A stretch of DNA of 64,000 nt from Terriglobia bacterium (GTDB lineage Bacteria > Acidobacteriota > Terriglobia > Terriglobales > Acidobacteriaceae), in NCBI GenBank assembly GCA_020073665.1, contig JAIQEU010000004.1:372001-436000 (forward strand), read 5' to 3'. The notes beneath the pieces are model-generated. The model had not been told where the DNA came from. It saw nothing but the letters and a program-made list of their open reading frames with translations, and did no database searches. Within the stretch, counting starts at the first letter, position 1. Every line of letters begins with the position of its first letter. This document shows, piece after piece, positions 18,784 to 29,582 of this stretch. Both the position numbers and the translations under genes were made by a program.

Positions 18784-20016
18784 TCATTCGTAGCGGAGGC
18801 TTTCCACCGGATCGAGTTTGGCCGCCCGGGCCGCCGGAACCGTTCCGAAGATGATTCCGACCAGCGAAGAGACCACAATGGCCACCACCGCGGACAGCCC
18901 GGAGATGGGGATGCGATACTCGGTCAGGAATCGCACCGAAAACGGAATAGCCAGACCAATAATGATCCCGACAATGCCCCCGACCAAAGAGATCAGAATC
19001 GCTTCCGACAGGAATTGAAAACGAATCTCGCGGTTGGTGGCGCCAATAGCTTTGCGAATCCCAATCTCGCGAATGCGGGCGCTGACCGTAGCCAGCATGA
19101 TGTTCATGATGCCAATGCCACTGACCAGCAAGGTCACAGTAGCCACCAGCAGCAGCACGATGGTCAGCGCGTTTGCCGTCTTCTCCGCGACCGCCACCAG
19201 TTGGGTGAGGTTGTCGACGTTATAGGTCGACTCCGGCCGGTGACGAGCCGAAATCACGCGCTTGATCTGGGCGGTTGCCGGCACCACCATTTCCGGATCG
19301 GCTACCGAGAAATAAATCTGCCGCACCGTGGGCGAGTCCGCGAGATAACGGCTCACGGTGTAGGGAATCACCATGGTATTGTCCAGTACTTCGGACTGGC
19401 CGAAGGTGTCCACCCGCTCTTTAAAAGTGCCCACGATGGTGAATGGCAGGCCGCTCAGCTTGATGACCTTTCCCACCGCATCTTCGGCAGAGCCATACAG
19501 CTGCTGCGCCATCTTCAGCGTAATCACGCCGACTTTGTTGCGGGCCTGCTGGTCCTGTTTGTCGAAGAAACGTCCGGAGATGATTTGCAGGTTACGCACC
19601 GTGCGGTAGTCCGGATAAACCCCCAGGATGCGAATGTCGCGCTCTTTGCCGGCTCCGATCGGAATGCGCTCGTCAAGCGGGCTGACCGGGGAAGCCGCCA
19701 CGATGCCGGGCACTTCCCGCAAGACCGCCTGCATATCCTCGACGGTCACCGGATCAGGCGTGGTGTGGGCCCCGCCTTCGTACTCGGCGTAGATCAGGTT
19801 GGCCCCGATGGCCTCGATCTGGGTAAGCACATACTGCTTGCCGGTCATGCCGATGGTGACCACCAGAATCAGCGAAGCCGTACCGATCACCATGCCCAGG
19901 GCGGTCAACATGAAACGGACTTTGTTGCCGCAGAAGGTGTCGTAGGCGAAACTTATGATCTCGCCAAAGACGAGCTTGGGCGGGCGCTGGGCCGGGGTGT
20001 TGGTTGCAGTTGCCAT
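18784..20016 (-). CDS. MacB/FtsX-type ABC transporter permease
   Basis: 410 aa. One TM (FMLTALGMVIGTASLILVVTI) precedes a long periplasmic domain (residues about 60-270, MacB_PCD-like), then three TMs form the FtsX domain with the conserved VSARIREIGIRKAIGATNREI coupling helix and a C-terminal DPVESLRYE. The partner ATPase and fusion protein are not in the window; the genes on both sides are unrelated membrane proteins. Probably extrudes peptides or lipoproteins. Confidence 0.9.
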   Translation of the reverse strand: MATATNTPAQRPPKLVFGEIISFAYDTFCGNKVRFMLTALGMVIGTASLILVVTIGMTGKQYVLTQIEAIGANLIYAEYEGGAHTTPDPVTVEDMQAVLREVPGIVAASPVSPLDERIPIGAGKERDIRILGVYPDYRTVRNLQIISGRFFDKQDQQARNKVGVITLKMAQQLYGSAEDAVGKVIKLSGLPFTIVGTFKERVDTFGQSEVLDNTMVIPYTVSRYLADSPTVRQIYFSVADPEMVVPATAQIKRVISARHRPESTYNVDNLTQLVAVAEKTANALTIVLLLVATVTLLVSGIGIMNIMLATVSARIREIGIRKAIGATNREIRFQFLSEAILISLVGGIVGIIIGLAIPFSVRFLTEYRIPISGLSAVVAIVVSSLVGIIFGTVPAARAAKLDPVESLRYE

Positions 20017-20084
20017 GTGTGGTTATTAGATGCTAACCCTTGGCCGGGAGAGGCGCAATTGTTCGATTCCGGGCCAGGGCGGTT

Positions 20085-21626
20085 TTACTCCAAACGGCAA
20101 ACGAGCACGGCCTTGTTCTGGTAGGGACAACTCAAGCCCGACACCCCGGGACGCTCCAGCACCACCCAGTTCACTCCAAATTCTTCCTTCAGGCGCCGGA
20201 AATCTGCAGCCTGGAAGCTCTTCCATCCGCTTTGGGCGCGCACTTGGGATGACCAGGTTTCGGCAAGCGCCGGGAACATGGTGACCGCGCCGCTGTCTTT
20301 GATGCGATCGGCGAGCATCGACCGTTCAGCGATGGCGCGGAAGCCATGCTGGTCCTCGCCGGGGGATTCCATGTGGTCAGGGTCCAGCGCGAAGTATGCG
20401 TCCACCGGAGTATAGTCGCGCACCCAGACAAAGGCCTGCACCCATTCATTGCTGGATGCGGCTCCGGGCCATTCAATGTGAGAGGTCGCGGGGAACAGGG
20501 CGCGCTGGGTGAACCACATTCCGAAGCAGAGCGGAACGAACAGCAGCAGCCATCTCCACCAGTGGCCCTGCAAAACGAACTGGGCGAGCAGGCCACCGGC
20601 CGAAACCAGGAACAACACATACACCAGGTGCAGGCTGCGCATGGGCTGCAGTTCGGCGAAATTCGCCAGCGATCGTGGAACGGTGATCACCAGGGCGATG
20701 GCGAAGAACACCAGCCCAAATGCCACCACGGTACGGCACAGCAAATCGAGCACCGGCAACTGCTGCCTGCGCGCAATGCGATGAAACCACCACAACAGCG
20801 CCAGCGGTCCGAAGATGCCCAGCCACTCGTACCACTCCCAGCGCAGAAGAAAGAAATAGGAATGGCTCTCCATCACCTCGCGGTAGGCGCCGGTCACCGG
20901 CGGAAACAGGCCGAAAGGTAGCAACAGGATTGCGCCTGCACATTGCGTTTCGTCTTTACCCCGCTTCACCAAAAGCAGCAGGGCGACGAAGGCCAGTCCG
21001 AATCCCACCATTAAGGGATGGATCACGGCGGTAAACACAGCCCACCCGGCAGCACGCAAGAATTTCCTTTGCAAGGCATTAATAATGATGAACAGCACCG
21101 CCGGGGTGGAGAGCGATCGCGTGTTCAGGTACTGGTCCATAACGTAAAGCGCGGTGCCGGCAACCGGCAGGGTCAGCAGCGCCGCCACCAGCGCCACGCT
21201 ACCCCAAACCGCTTTCGAGTCGCGGAAACACATCCTTCCCAAACGCCGGCAGGCCAGCAGCAACAGAAAAATCGAAAAGAAATGCCAGAGGAACAGGCCC
21301 CACTCTACCGACACATGCGTGAGCCGGATGAAGCCGGCGATCAGGTTGGGGAACAAGGTCAGATGCGCATGGGAGGTGAAGAAGGCCGCGTTGAAGGGAT
21401 ACAGCGCTGGGTTCAAGACATGCTTGATCCCGGGGACATAGATTTCCGCGTCTTCTACAAAGGGATGATAGCCATGAACCAGGATTGCCCCGGCGGTGAA
21501 GAGCAACAGAAGCAAGAAATCTTTGCGAGTTAGTCGGCTATCGGGCACGCTGGGCTGAGGCTTAGTGTAACCGCCGGGATTGCAAGCACGCCGAGGAATT
21601 TCAACTACCCCCGGGTCTCCAGCCAC
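20085..21626 (-). CDS. Multi-pass membrane protein of unknown function
   Basis: 513 aa with about ten hydrophobic segments and a soluble C-terminal part (residues about 385-513). The periplasmic VHGYHPFVEDAEIYVPGIKH after TM1 resembles the acidic first loop of membrane glycosyltransferases (ED motif), and the tail has YTPVDAYFALDPDHMESP. A mannosyl- or arabinosyl-transferase-like role is possible but not shown. The start is uncertain: the first 30 residues are polar, and a GTG near residue 27 is an alternative. Located next to other envelope genes. Confidence 0.7.
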   Translation of the reverse strand: MAGDPGVVEIPRRACNPGGYTKPQPSVPDSRLTRKDFLLLLLFTAGAILVHGYHPFVEDAEIYVPGIKHVLNPALYPFNAAFFTSHAHLTLFPNLIAGFIRLTHVSVEWGLFLWHFFSIFLLLLACRRLGRMCFRDSKAVWGSVALVAALLTLPVAGTALYVMDQYLNTRSLSTPAVLFIIINALQRKFLRAAGWAVFTAVIHPLMVGFGLAFVALLLLVKRGKDETQCAGAILLLPFGLFPPVTGAYREVMESHSYFFLLRWEWYEWLGIFGPLALLWWFHRIARRQQLPVLDLLCRTVVAFGLVFFAIALVITVPRSLANFAELQPMRSLHLVYVLFLVSAGGLLAQFVLQGHWWRWLLLFVPLCFGMWFTQRALFPATSHIEWPGAASSNEWVQAFVWVRDYTPVDAYFALDPDHMESPGEDQHGFRAIAERSMLADRIKDSGAVTMFPALAETWSSQVRAQSGWKSFQAADFRRLKEEFGVNWVVLERPGVSGLSCPYQNKAVLVCRLE

Positions 21627-21635
21627 GAGCGGAAG

Positions 21636-22592
21636 TCAAGGAGCCTTTTCTACTGCGGGGGCGACACAGGGATAGAGGGAGTGAGGATAGTGGATGCCGT
21701 CCTGGTGGACTCTTCGGGTCTCCAGGTTCGCAACCGTAACCTCTAGTTTGGTCTGGCCTCGGATCGCGGCTGACGAGAAGCTCAGCCGGTAGGGCTCGGC
21801 GATCCAGGCATACAAATCGGCAAGAAAGCCCTGGAACAGCGTCATTTGTCCCGGTTGATTGAGGTTATGGGCGGCATGGAACGAAAAGAAATACCCGGTT
21901 TCCGCGCTCAAGGACTCCAACTTCGATCGACCAGAGCCTTTCGGCAGCGGTTTATTGGCCAGCGGGTCAGCAAAACTCATGCCGTAGAATCTCATCCGAT
22001 TCTTGACTACCAAGTCGAGGATCTGGTCTGCAGAGGCCGCGCTGCCGGAATCCTGGTTATGACCGAACAGAAAGATCGCGTCCCCAAATTGGGGAGGATT
22101 TAGGCGATGCGCCGCATCCAGGACAGAGTCGTAAATTCTCTCGTTCGCCTCCGTAGCGGCTGGCCGCGAACTCGTCATTTTTTGTAGCCGCCCGGCTACG
22201 TCGTCGAAAGACAGGAACGAGTCCGCGGTACCTTCTGCGCCTATCACCAGGAAAGCAAACTGGTCTTTCGACCGCGCGTGCCCTACGAAGCTCGCGGCCA
22301 TCTCGGTTTCCAGTTTCCACTCGCCGTCCGGGACATTCTTGCTGGCATCGAGAATCAAAGCGATGCGTTTGGGGCCTCCGTCGATGGACGCGCTGTCAAC
22401 GGCCTTGGGAGCATCTGCGAGACGCACCGAAAAATCTGCCGGCGCCAGATCGCGAACCAGTTGGTTGTCATAACCGGTCACCACCACCGGCACATCACAC
22501 GATTGCGCCGTGTCTTGTTGAGCAAACGACTTAGAAGACTGCAAGCACGATGCGGCGAGGCAAAGTGTCAGCAAGAACCCGTTTAATCTCAC
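21636..22592 (-). CDS. Secreted VWFA-related protein (acidobacterial type)
   Basis: 318 aa with a signal peptide (LLTLCLAASCLQSSKSFAQ). The mature part starts with a beta-rich segment (VVTGYDNQLVRDLAPADFSV), then a von Willebrand A-like domain with IALILDASKNVPDGEWKLE as the degenerate first MIDAS strand (D-x-S present) and FAFLVIGAEG. Such proteins are numerous in Acidobacteriota; their partners are unknown. Confidence 0.82.
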   Translation of the reverse strand: MRLNGFLLTLCLAASCLQSSKSFAQQDTAQSCDVPVVVTGYDNQLVRDLAPADFSVRLADAPKAVDSASIDGGPKRIALILDASKNVPDGEWKLETEMAASFVGHARSKDQFAFLVIGAEGTADSFLSFDDVAGRLQKMTSSRPAATEANERIYDSVLDAAHRLNPPQFGDAIFLFGHNQDSGSAASADQILDLVVKNRMRFYGMSFADPLANKPLPKGSGRSKLESLSAETGYFFSFHAAHNLNQPGQMTLFQGFLADLYAWIAEPYRLSFSSAAIRGQTKLEVTVANLETRRVHQDGIHYPHSLYPCVAPAVEKAP

Positions 22593-22669
22593 GGTAGCTC
22601 CTCAAACGAATCCGGATCAACGCGGTACAGGAAGGTTTGTTTCTCTTGGACGCCCTCAGGGGTAATCGG

Positions 22670-23476
22670 TTATCCCTGCGGCCCGCCGGCCGCGCCGCGC
22701 GCGTAATACGTAGGCAAGCCGGCCTCCAGCCGGTGCCCTTCCGGACTGAATATCCGGAAGCGTGCCAATCCCATTTTCTGCAAGGCGAATTGCAGGGTTG
22801 TCCCCAGCACGCCCAAGCCGTACTGAACGCTGCGGCGGAAATTGATGGACGAGGCCTCTTCAAAATACTTGGTGGGACACGAGACTTCCCCAATATGAAA
22901 GCCGAAGTGCACGCACTGCGCCAGCATCTGGTTGTCAAACACAAAATCGTCCGAGTTCTCCAGCAACGGAAGGCGGGTAAGAACATCGCGGCTGAAGGCG
23001 CGGTACCCGGTGTGATACTCCGACAGCTTGATCCCAAGGAACAGGTTCTCGAATGCGGTCAGAAAGCGGTTGGAGACGTACTTGTAAAACGGCATGCCGC
23101 CACGCAGCGCTTGCCCGCCGATAATGCGCGACCCCAGCACTACGTCATACACACCGTAGGCCACCATGCTGGCCATGGCTGTCACCAGCAGTGGCGTGTA
23201 CTGGTAGTCGGGGTGCACCATGATGATGACGTCGGCGTCCGCGGCCAGGGCCTCGCGATAGCAGGTTTGCTGGTTGCGGCCGTACCCGTAGTTGCGGTCG
23301 TGAACGTAAAACTGCAGGCCCAATTGCTTGGCCACTTCCACAGTGCGGTCAGAACTATGGTCGTCGACCAGGATGCGGATGTCCACCAGGTCGGGAAGCT
23401 CACGGACCGTGGCTTCCAGGGTCTTCTCCGCGTTATAGGCGGGGAAAACCACGGCGATACGTTTACCGTTAATCAT
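22670..23476 (-). CDS. Family 2 glycosyltransferase
   Basis: 268 aa. GT-A fold: [18 protein letters not shown] at the start, VDDHSSDRT for the nucleotide-sugar site, [13 protein letters not shown] in the DxD region, and [19 protein letters not shown] later. It resembles dolichyl-phosphate-mannose-synthase-like or polyprenyl-phosphate glycosyltransferases without TMs, so it may supply lipid-linked sugar for the membrane glycosyltransferases nearby. Divergent from leuC. Confidence 0.9.
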   Translation of the reverse strand: MINGKRIAVVFPAYNAEKTLEATVRELPDLVDIRILVDDHSSDRTVEVAKQLGLQFYVHDRNYGYGRNQQTCYREALAADADVIIMVHPDYQYTPLLVTAMASMVAYGVYDVVLGSRIIGGQALRGGMPFYKYVSNRFLTAFENLFLGIKLSEYHTGYRAFSRDVLTRLPLLENSDDFVFDNQMLAQCVHFGFHIGEVSCPTKYFEEASSINFRRSVQYGLGVLGTTLQFALQKMGLARFRIFSPEGHRLEAGLPTYYARGAAGGPQG

Positions 23477-23570
23477 TTGTCCTCGGGTTGTCTATGATAA
23501 CCTGTACTGCATCTGCGCGGGAACAGGGGCCCCTGCGCATCTTTGTTGGTAAACTATCCTCTCACTGCCC

Positions 23571-24980
23571 ATGCAAAAGCACACCCTATTTGAAAAAGTC
23601 TGGGATGAGCACGTGGTGTGCGTCCCCGACGGGCGCCTGCCTCTTCTTTATATCGACCTGCACCTGGTGCACGAGGTCACGTCACCGCAGGCATTCGACG
23701 GGTTACGGGCGGCGAACCGGCGAGTGCGCCAGCCGCAGCGCACCATCGCCACCGTGGACCACAATATTCCGACCACGCCGCGCGGCACACCCATCACCGA
23801 CCCGATTGCGTTGCGGCAAATCGAGGCGCTGCAGCACAACTGCAAAGAGTTCGGCGTGCCCTTGTTCGACATGGACTCGCCTGACCAGGGGATTGTCCAC
23901 GTGATTGGGCCCGAGCTTGGACTGACCCAGCCGGGCGCGACCATCGTCTGCGGCGATAGCCATACCAGTACTCACGGTGCATTCGGGGCGCTGGCGTTTG
24001 GCATCGGGACTTCGGAAGTGGAGCATGTGCTGGCTACGCAGTGCCTGCCGCAGCGCAAGCCGAAAACCATGTTGATCAACGTCAGCGGCGCGCTGGCGGA
24101 GGGCGTCACTGCCAAGGATCTGGCGCTCGGGATCATCGGACAGATCGGCACGGACGGGGCTACCGGACACGTCATCGAGTATGCGGGTGCTGCTATCGGC
24201 GCGCTGTCGATGGAAGGCCGCATGACGCTATGCAACATGAGCATCGAAGCCGGAGCTCGCGCCGGCATGGTCGCGCCCGATGCGACCACGTTCGCCTACA
24301 TGAAAGGCCGCCGCTTCTCTCCAAAGGGCGCTGATTGGGAGAGGGCCTTGGCGCACTGGCAAAGCTTGCCATCCGATGCCGGCGCCAGCTACGACCGGGT
24401 GGTCGAGATAGACGCGTCCACGCTCAGTCCGTTTGTCACCTGGGGTACGAATCCGGGAATGGTTGTGCCCGTCAGCGGCCGAGTGCCCGAACTGAGCGGG
24501 TTACCCAGCGACGCCGACCGCCAATCTGCCGAGCGCATGCTGGAATACATGGGACTGCACCCCGGCACGCGCATGGAGGAGATCGTGGTAGACCGGGTGT
24601 TCATCGGCTCCTGCACCAATTCGCGCCTGGAAGACCTGCGCGCCGCCGCGCGGGTGGCCAAGGGATATCGCGTGAGCCCGAAAGTGCGGGCGATGGTTGT
24701 ACCCGGCTCGCAAGCGGTGAAGCACGCCGCGGAGCAGGAAGGGCTGGACCGCATCTTCGCCGAGGCGGGCTTTGAATGGCGCGAGTCCGGTTGCTCCATG
24801 TGCCTGGGGATGAACCCCGACATCCTGGAGCCGGGCGAGCGCTGCGCCTCCACCAGTAACCGCAACTTCGAAGGCCGTCAGGGACGCGGCGGACGCACCC
24901 ACCTGGTGAGTCCGATGATGGCCGCTGCGGCCGCGATTGCAGGGCACTTCACCGACATCCGAAACTGGCGTTTTCGCTGA
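23571..24980 (+). CDS. leuC: 3-isopropylmalate dehydratase large subunit
   Basis: Leucine synthesis, [4Fe-4S] aconitase family. [42 protein letters not shown] and the cluster cysteines in FIGSCTNSR and [11 protein letters not shown] are all present. 469 aa, standard. The stop is 8 nt before the leuD start, so translation is likely coupled. Confidence 0.97.
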   Translation: MQKHTLFEKVWDEHVVCVPDGRLPLLYIDLHLVHEVTSPQAFDGLRAANRRVRQPQRTIATVDHNIPTTPRGTPITDPIALRQIEALQHNCKEFGVPLFDMDSPDQGIVHVIGPELGLTQPGATIVCGDSHTSTHGAFGALAFGIGTSEVEHVLATQCLPQRKPKTMLINVSGALAEGVTAKDLALGIIGQIGTDGATGHVIEYAGAAIGALSMEGRMTLCNMSIEAGARAGMVAPDATTFAYMKGRRFSPKGADWERALAHWQSLPSDAGASYDRVVEIDASTLSPFVTWGTNPGMVVPVSGRVPELSGLPSDADRQSAERMLEYMGLHPGTRMEEIVVDRVFIGSCTNSRLEDLRAAARVAKGYRVSPKVRAMVVPGSQAVKHAAEQEGLDRIFAEAGFEWRESGCSMCLGMNPDILEPGERCASTSNRNFEGRQGRGGRTHLVSPMMAAAAAIAGHFTDIRNWRFR

Positions 24981-24988
24981 GGCAGACG

Positions 24989-25588
24989 ATGCAACCGTTT
25001 CGCAAACACGAAGGCCGCGTGGCCCCGCTCCACCGGGCGAACATCGATACCGACCAGATCATCCCCAAACAGTTTCTGAAGCGAATCGAACGCACCGGCT
25101 TCGGCGAGTTTCTGTTTTACGACTGGCGCCGGGCGGAGAATGGAAAGTTCGTGCTCGACGAACCCCGCTATGCGGGCGCCAGCATCCTGGTGGCGGGAAG
25201 GAATTTTGGTTGCGGGTCATCGCGCGAGCATGCGGTGTGGGCGCTGGCCGATTTCGGATTTCGCGCGGTGATCGCGCCGTCGTTCGCGGACATTTTTGCC
25301 AACAACTGTGTAAAGAATGGCGTGCTCACGGTAGTGCTGAGCGAGGAGCAGATAAGCGGGATCGTTGACCGTGCCGAGAAAACTCCCGGCTACCAATTGA
25401 CCATCGACCTGGAGCAGCGAACGGTGGCGGATGGGCAGGGATTTTCGGTCACTTTCATGATCGACGAATTCACTCGGCACTGCCTGCTGAATGGACTCGA
25501 CGATATCGGGCTCACCCTGCAACATGAAGCTGAGATTGCGGCATATGAAGCGGTGCGCGAGAAGCGGCAGATGGCCGGGCCTCAATGA
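24989..25588 (+). CDS. leuD: 3-isopropylmalate dehydratase small subunit
   Basis: 199 aa. [20 protein letters not shown] near the N-terminus and [21 protein letters not shown] are diagnostic of the swivel domain of LeuD, as is the [13 protein letters not shown] segment. Forms the enzyme with LeuC immediately upstream. Other leucine genes are not in the window. Confidence 0.97.
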   Translation: MQPFRKHEGRVAPLHRANIDTDQIIPKQFLKRIERTGFGEFLFYDWRRAENGKFVLDEPRYAGASILVAGRNFGCGSSREHAVWALADFGFRAVIAPSFADIFANNCVKNGVLTVVLSEEQISGIVDRAEKTPGYQLTIDLEQRTVADGQGFSVTFMIDEFTRHCLLNGLDDIGLTLQHEAEIAAYEAVREKRQMAGPQ

Positions 25589-25642
25589 GCGTAGTGGGGA
25601 TTTTTCAACAACTATGGTCCCGTTGTAGCATTTTGGAAAGCC

Positions 25643-26089
25643 ATGTTGCCTGACGTGCGTAGATTCATCAGCGTTGAAATGATTCGGGATGGCGGCTCAT
25701 TTGCGGCCAAATTCGAAAGCAGTGACGGCAATCAATACATTCTCTTTACGAAGGTTCAATTTGCTAATGTTGGCACTCCGAAAAGGGACGAGCACGGCTA
25801 CAATCAAGAAAGGGAATTGGTAGGTTACGACGAGCCCGTCATCATTGACTGTGACCCGGCAAAGCGTCCACAGGATACAGAGAAGGTACGCCATAGCGTC
25901 CTGTCGGGGCCTGCAAGCCGAGTTCCTTGGGATCAAGCACGTAAAATCATTGGCAAAATCGGAGACCTCGCACAGGGCCTAAGTCCGATACCAGCAGGCT
26001 GGCTGAAGCAGATGACAGCCGTTGTAGAGGGTGAGGGCCATCCACCGCCCGGTTCGAAAACGCGATCGACATGGCATCGAGGTCGCTGA
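25643..26089 (+). CDS. Hypothetical protein
   Basis: 148 aa, 55 bp after leuD. Base composition is more AT-rich than the neighbours in its first half. No motif recognised: an N-terminal beta-rich part (FISVEMIRDGGSFAAKFESS), a middle with paired prolines, and a basic C-terminus. No signal peptide or TM. The AT shift may mean recent gain. The reading frame is plausible but could be a decayed gene. Confidence 0.5.
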   Translation: MLPDVRRFISVEMIRDGGSFAAKFESSDGNQYILFTKVQFANVGTPKRDEHGYNQERELVGYDEPVIIDCDPAKRPQDTEKVRHSVLSGPASRVPWDQARKIIGKIGDLAQGLSPIPAGWLKQMTAVVEGEGHPPPGSKTRSTWHRGR

Positions 26090-26199
26090 GCCGTGAAGAT
26101 GATTGACGCTATCAGGCGAATTTCACCCACAATATCCGACTAGCGACACGCAAGCGACATATAACTAGAGAATTGCGCGATCCTTGCAAGGTTCCTCGC

Positions 26200-28677
26200 C
26201 TACACCGGAGGCCCTGCCGGCGCCCCCGACGGCACCAGCTTCGGCGTGTTCTCCTTTGGATTCTGCAGGAACAAATCAACCTCATGCTGCAGGTGCACCA
26301 TGTCCGGGTTTTCGCCCGCCATGATATGCAGCATGACCTTGGATTTATTTACTCCGGCCAATGCCGCTGCGCGGATCTCCGCCGGGGCGTCGGTATTGGC
26401 AGCCAACACCATCAGTCGCTCGGTGATCTCGGCGCGCAGGACTGTAGTGATTGGATCCGTCTCCGGCCTCTCCACCGGGTACACCTTTCTGATCAAAACA
26501 GCAATAACATCGTCCGGCGTCGGAACACTCGCGTCCTGAGCCGACATCACCTTCAACCGCTCCAGCCGCCGCGGGTCAAGTAAGCCCCCGACCACAATCT
26601 CGGCAACCGCACGTGCTCCGTCTTGCGGTGAATACAAGTATCCAGCGGACGAAGTAAAACGCTCGGAATCAGGCTCTGTATTCTCGAGGGGAGCCAATGC
26701 CTTCCAGAGTTCGGGAGCAATTCCTAGCTCATTCGGTTCCAGCGCCTTCAGCAACAGACTCAGTGCTTCTTGCTGGCTTTGACCCGGCCAGATCGTCAGC
26801 GGAGTCTGCCCGTCGCCCGCGAGCGACAGCGGAATCTTCGCGCCTCCGACCACATTAATCGCCGAGGCCAGGGCGTAGCGATGGAACAGGTACACCAGCG
26901 GGAATCGCGACGCCAGCATGGAAACCGGTTCGCCCGGCCGCAACATTTGCGGACCGTAGTTTTTCAGCAGCGCGTCGCGCACCGGCAGCACTTCCTTCAG
27001 CCACGCGATCGGATCGGGCCCATCGTCATAGGCATTCCATCGCGGATCGTCGTTGTTGCCCCACACAATTCCCTTCGCGATGTTCGCCCGGACAATTGCG
27101 TCCAGACGCGCGTGCTGCTGCTCGGGCGTCGCGCCCGGCTTGTCCTGGCTGTAGCCCCACTCAATGGCAAAGCGGTCGTAGCTGCCGGTGCCCTGCATGT
27201 AAGCGTCAGAAAGATCGGCGGTGCCATCCGGACGAATGCGCACTCGCGGAGCAAAGTAATCCATCACCGAACCCCGGCCGTAGGTGCTGGCCACAAAATT
27301 GTGGCCCAGGCCCAAAACATGGCCCATTTCATGGCAAGTGAGCAAGGCGATGCGATTCAGCATCACTTGTTCGGCATTCAGCTTGGGGTCGAGGTTGTCG
27401 AGCGCCGCGAAAGCATCGAGAGCTTGCTCGGCAGTACGGCCCGGCGGCGTGGTTGCGTCCCAATAGTTGCTGGCCGTGCGCATGCGATGCGAATCAAGTT
27501 GGACTACGGCGTGAACAATCTCTCCCGTACGTGGGTCAGCGTGCGACATGCCCACCGACCAACCCCGGCCGGAACGATTGGTCCACTGAATCGTAGGGTA
27601 GCGAATATCGAGCGGATCGGCACCTTCGGGCAAGTCCTCAATGCGCAGTGCATTTTTGAAGCCGGCCTGCTCGAACGCCACATTCCACCACATGGCACCG
27701 CGGCGGGCGGCTGATCGCATGGGCTCAGGCATGGCGCGGTCAAGATAGAAGACGATTGGCTTGACCGGTTCGCTCACCGCTGCATGCGGGTCCGCCTTCT
27801 GCAGACGCCAGCGGTTCACCAGGCGACGCCGCAGCGGAGCGTCAAAGGGTTGGGAGAAATCCTCGAAGCTGGGGCCGAAGAATCCTACCCGCGGATCCTG
27901 CTCTCGCGGCTCGAAGCCGGGCGCGGGCAGCGCTACAAAAGAGTGATGCTCGCGAACACTGAGGGTATGCGCATCGGGCTGGTTGAGATCACTTTCCGAA
28001 TCAGAGCTGAACGTCAGCAGCATCTCGACTTCGGTGTTGAGCGGAAAACTTCCGGTGTGCTCCAGATCGACCACGCTGCGCTCGGCATCAAGTCTCCAGT
28101 TCGCTCCTTGGGATGGCTCCTGTCGCACCAGCGTGCCGCCCACCGCGCGAGTCGGCCGCCGCAGTTGCGACAGCAGGTCGGTGGCATCTCTCATCAGCAA
28201 GGCGCTGGCATTCACCAGCACGGTACCGTCCTGTTCGGCCTCCACGGGAAGAGCAGCCAGCACTGACGTGGGAAAGCTGAACTCGACCGAGTGCTTCAGT
28301 TCCGCGCTGCCTGCGGTGGCGCGGAAATCGGTGTTTTCCTGGATCACCAGCACACGCATGCCGACCCGGCGTAAACGGCACAGCGCCGCCCCTGAGAACG
28401 AACTGCGATCGGCAAACACTTCCGTGGATCCGATGCCGCTGCCCAGCCCGTTAAAGTACAGGAACTCGCGGGCGAGAGCCGCCGGAGACAATTCGAACAG
28501 GATGGCGCCCTTTTTCTCGTCCCAGTAATAAGGGAAGAAGCCGTCGTGCTTCTCGAGGCCTGCAACGCGAGACGCAAGGGTAGTTTTTTCGCCGGCTGGC
28601 GTGGCCGGAGTCTGGGCGGGCGCAATCCCGCAAGTAAGAACGCACATGAGGACGAGGAGGCAAGCAGATCGCTTCAT
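26200..28677 (-). CDS. Secreted zinc metalloprotease (DUF5117/DUF5118-type)
   Basis: 825 aa with a signal peptide (CLLVLMCVLTCGIAPAQ). The central catalytic motif is CHEMGHVLGLGHNF (HExxHxxGxxH) with a Met-turn GSVMDYF about 15 residues later, so it is a metzincin. The N-terminal 280 residues are beta-rich and match the DUF5117 pattern (LARSFVYLN-like strands); the C-terminal part is helical. Likely periplasmic or outer-surface. Such genes are common in Acidobacteriota and Bacteroidota. Confidence 0.9.
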   Translation of the reverse strand: MKRSACLLVLMCVLTCGIAPAQTPATPAGEKTTLASRVAGLEKHDGFFPYYWDEKKGAILFELSPAALAREFLYFNGLGSGIGSTEVFADRSSFSGAALCRLRRVGMRVLVIQENTDFRATAGSAELKHSVEFSFPTSVLAALPVEAEQDGTVLVNASALLMRDATDLLSQLRRPTRAVGGTLVRQEPSQGANWRLDAERSVVDLEHTGSFPLNTEVEMLLTFSSDSESDLNQPDAHTLSVREHHSFVALPAPGFEPREQDPRVGFFGPSFEDFSQPFDAPLRRRLVNRWRLQKADPHAAVSEPVKPIVFYLDRAMPEPMRSAARRGAMWWNVAFEQAGFKNALRIEDLPEGADPLDIRYPTIQWTNRSGRGWSVGMSHADPRTGEIVHAVVQLDSHRMRTASNYWDATTPPGRTAEQALDAFAALDNLDPKLNAEQVMLNRIALLTCHEMGHVLGLGHNFVASTYGRGSVMDYFAPRVRIRPDGTADLSDAYMQGTGSYDRFAIEWGYSQDKPGATPEQQHARLDAIVRANIAKGIVWGNNDDPRWNAYDDGPDPIAWLKEVLPVRDALLKNYGPQMLRPGEPVSMLASRFPLVYLFHRYALASAINVVGGAKIPLSLAGDGQTPLTIWPGQSQQEALSLLLKALEPNELGIAPELWKALAPLENTEPDSERFTSSAGYLYSPQDGARAVAEIVVGGLLDPRRLERLKVMSAQDASVPTPDDVIAVLIRKVYPVERPETDPITTVLRAEITERLMVLAANTDAPAEIRAAALAGVNKSKVMLHIMAGENPDMVHLQHEVDLFLQNPKENTPKLVPSGAPAGPPV

Positions 28678-28782
28678 AGGCTGTTCTTATACATCACATC
28701 GCGGAGCCGCTCAAAGCCCGCGCTCGACCCCGGCTCGGCACTTCTCATACACTGAGAGCGGGGCTATTCGCATCGAAAGGCC

Positions 28783-29184
28783 ATGCAACGACTGACCATC
28801 AAGACGCGCAAGAAACGTGAGGTGTTAGACATCACCGAGGTGTTAGAGAGCCTGCTTGGCAAGGGTCCGGGAACGAAAGCAGGAGTCTGCCATCTGCTCA
28901 TCCTGCACACCACGGCTGCGCTGACCACAGCCGACCTCGATCCCGGAACCGATCTCGACATGCTCGATGCTTTCGAGGCCATGATTCCCAAGCTGCGCTA
29001 CCGCCATCCCCACAATCCGGCTCACGTCCCGGATCACATCCTGTCGTCAATGATCGGCACCTCGGTGACGCTGCCCTTCGACCATGGCAAGTTCCTGCTT
29101 GGCACCTGGCAAAGGGTAGTCTTGGTGGAACTGGACGGTCCGCGCGAGCGCGAACTTGTAGTTACAGTTACACCTGAGCAATGA
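28783..29184 (+). CDS. YjbQ (UPF0047) family protein
   Basis: 133 aa. The family signature is well kept: LLILHTTAALTTADLDPGTDLDMLDAF, then HPHNPAHVPDHILSSMIGTSV with three histidines and a closing GTWQRVVLVELDGPRERELVV. The family has been linked with thiamine-phosphate synthase activity in E. coli, role uncertain. Located 51 bp before tRNA-Ser on the same strand. Confidence 0.92.
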   Translation: MQRLTIKTRKKREVLDITEVLESLLGKGPGTKAGVCHLLILHTTAALTTADLDPGTDLDMLDAFEAMIPKLRYRHPHNPAHVPDHILSSMIGTSVTLPFDHGKFLLGTWQRVVLVELDGPRERELVVTVTPEQ

Positions 29185-29234
29185 GGAGCATCCGAGCCAG
29201 CAGAAACCTGCTAAACTGCTGACAGCAAAGGCGC

Positions 29235-29324
29235 GGAGGGATGTGTGAGTGGTTGAAACAGGCGGTCTTGAAAACCGCTGTACCCGAAAGGGTACCGGGG
29301 GTTCGAATCCCTCTCCCTCCGCCA
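29235..29324 (+). tRNA. tRNA-Ser (anticodon UGA), CCA encoded
   Basis: Acceptor arms GGAGGGA (29235-29241) and TCCCTCC are paired, with discriminator G at 29321 and CCA at 29322-29324. The anticodon loop is CTTGAAA, with TGA at 29269-29271, between GCGGT and ACCGC. A long variable arm (TACCC-GAAA-GGGTA) and the TTCGAAT T-loop confirm a serine tRNA. Reads UCN codons, mainly UCA. Confidence 0.97.
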
Positions 29325-29582
29325 TGCAGGTCTGAGTCGCAGAGAATTCCGGCGGCATTGCTATGAAGACCACTTGAAATCGCCGCAATTCTGCAACTCT
29401 CACCCTCAAACGGGACCGGCGACAGTGTCCCGCTGACCCCTATCGGCAACCTTTCGCGCTTTTTGTCTCTGGAGGGCACATCAGCAAGTCCGGTTTCAGA
29501 CTCCTCCCGACGAACACAATGCGCCTGTTTGCGACAACTACCTGCATCCAGTTGCAGGCAGGGAGTGTCCGATCGTCGAGAG

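Noticed and set aside
18736-20124. Plus-strand open frame of 462 codons
   Set aside because: Shadow of the MacB-type permease on the minus strand.
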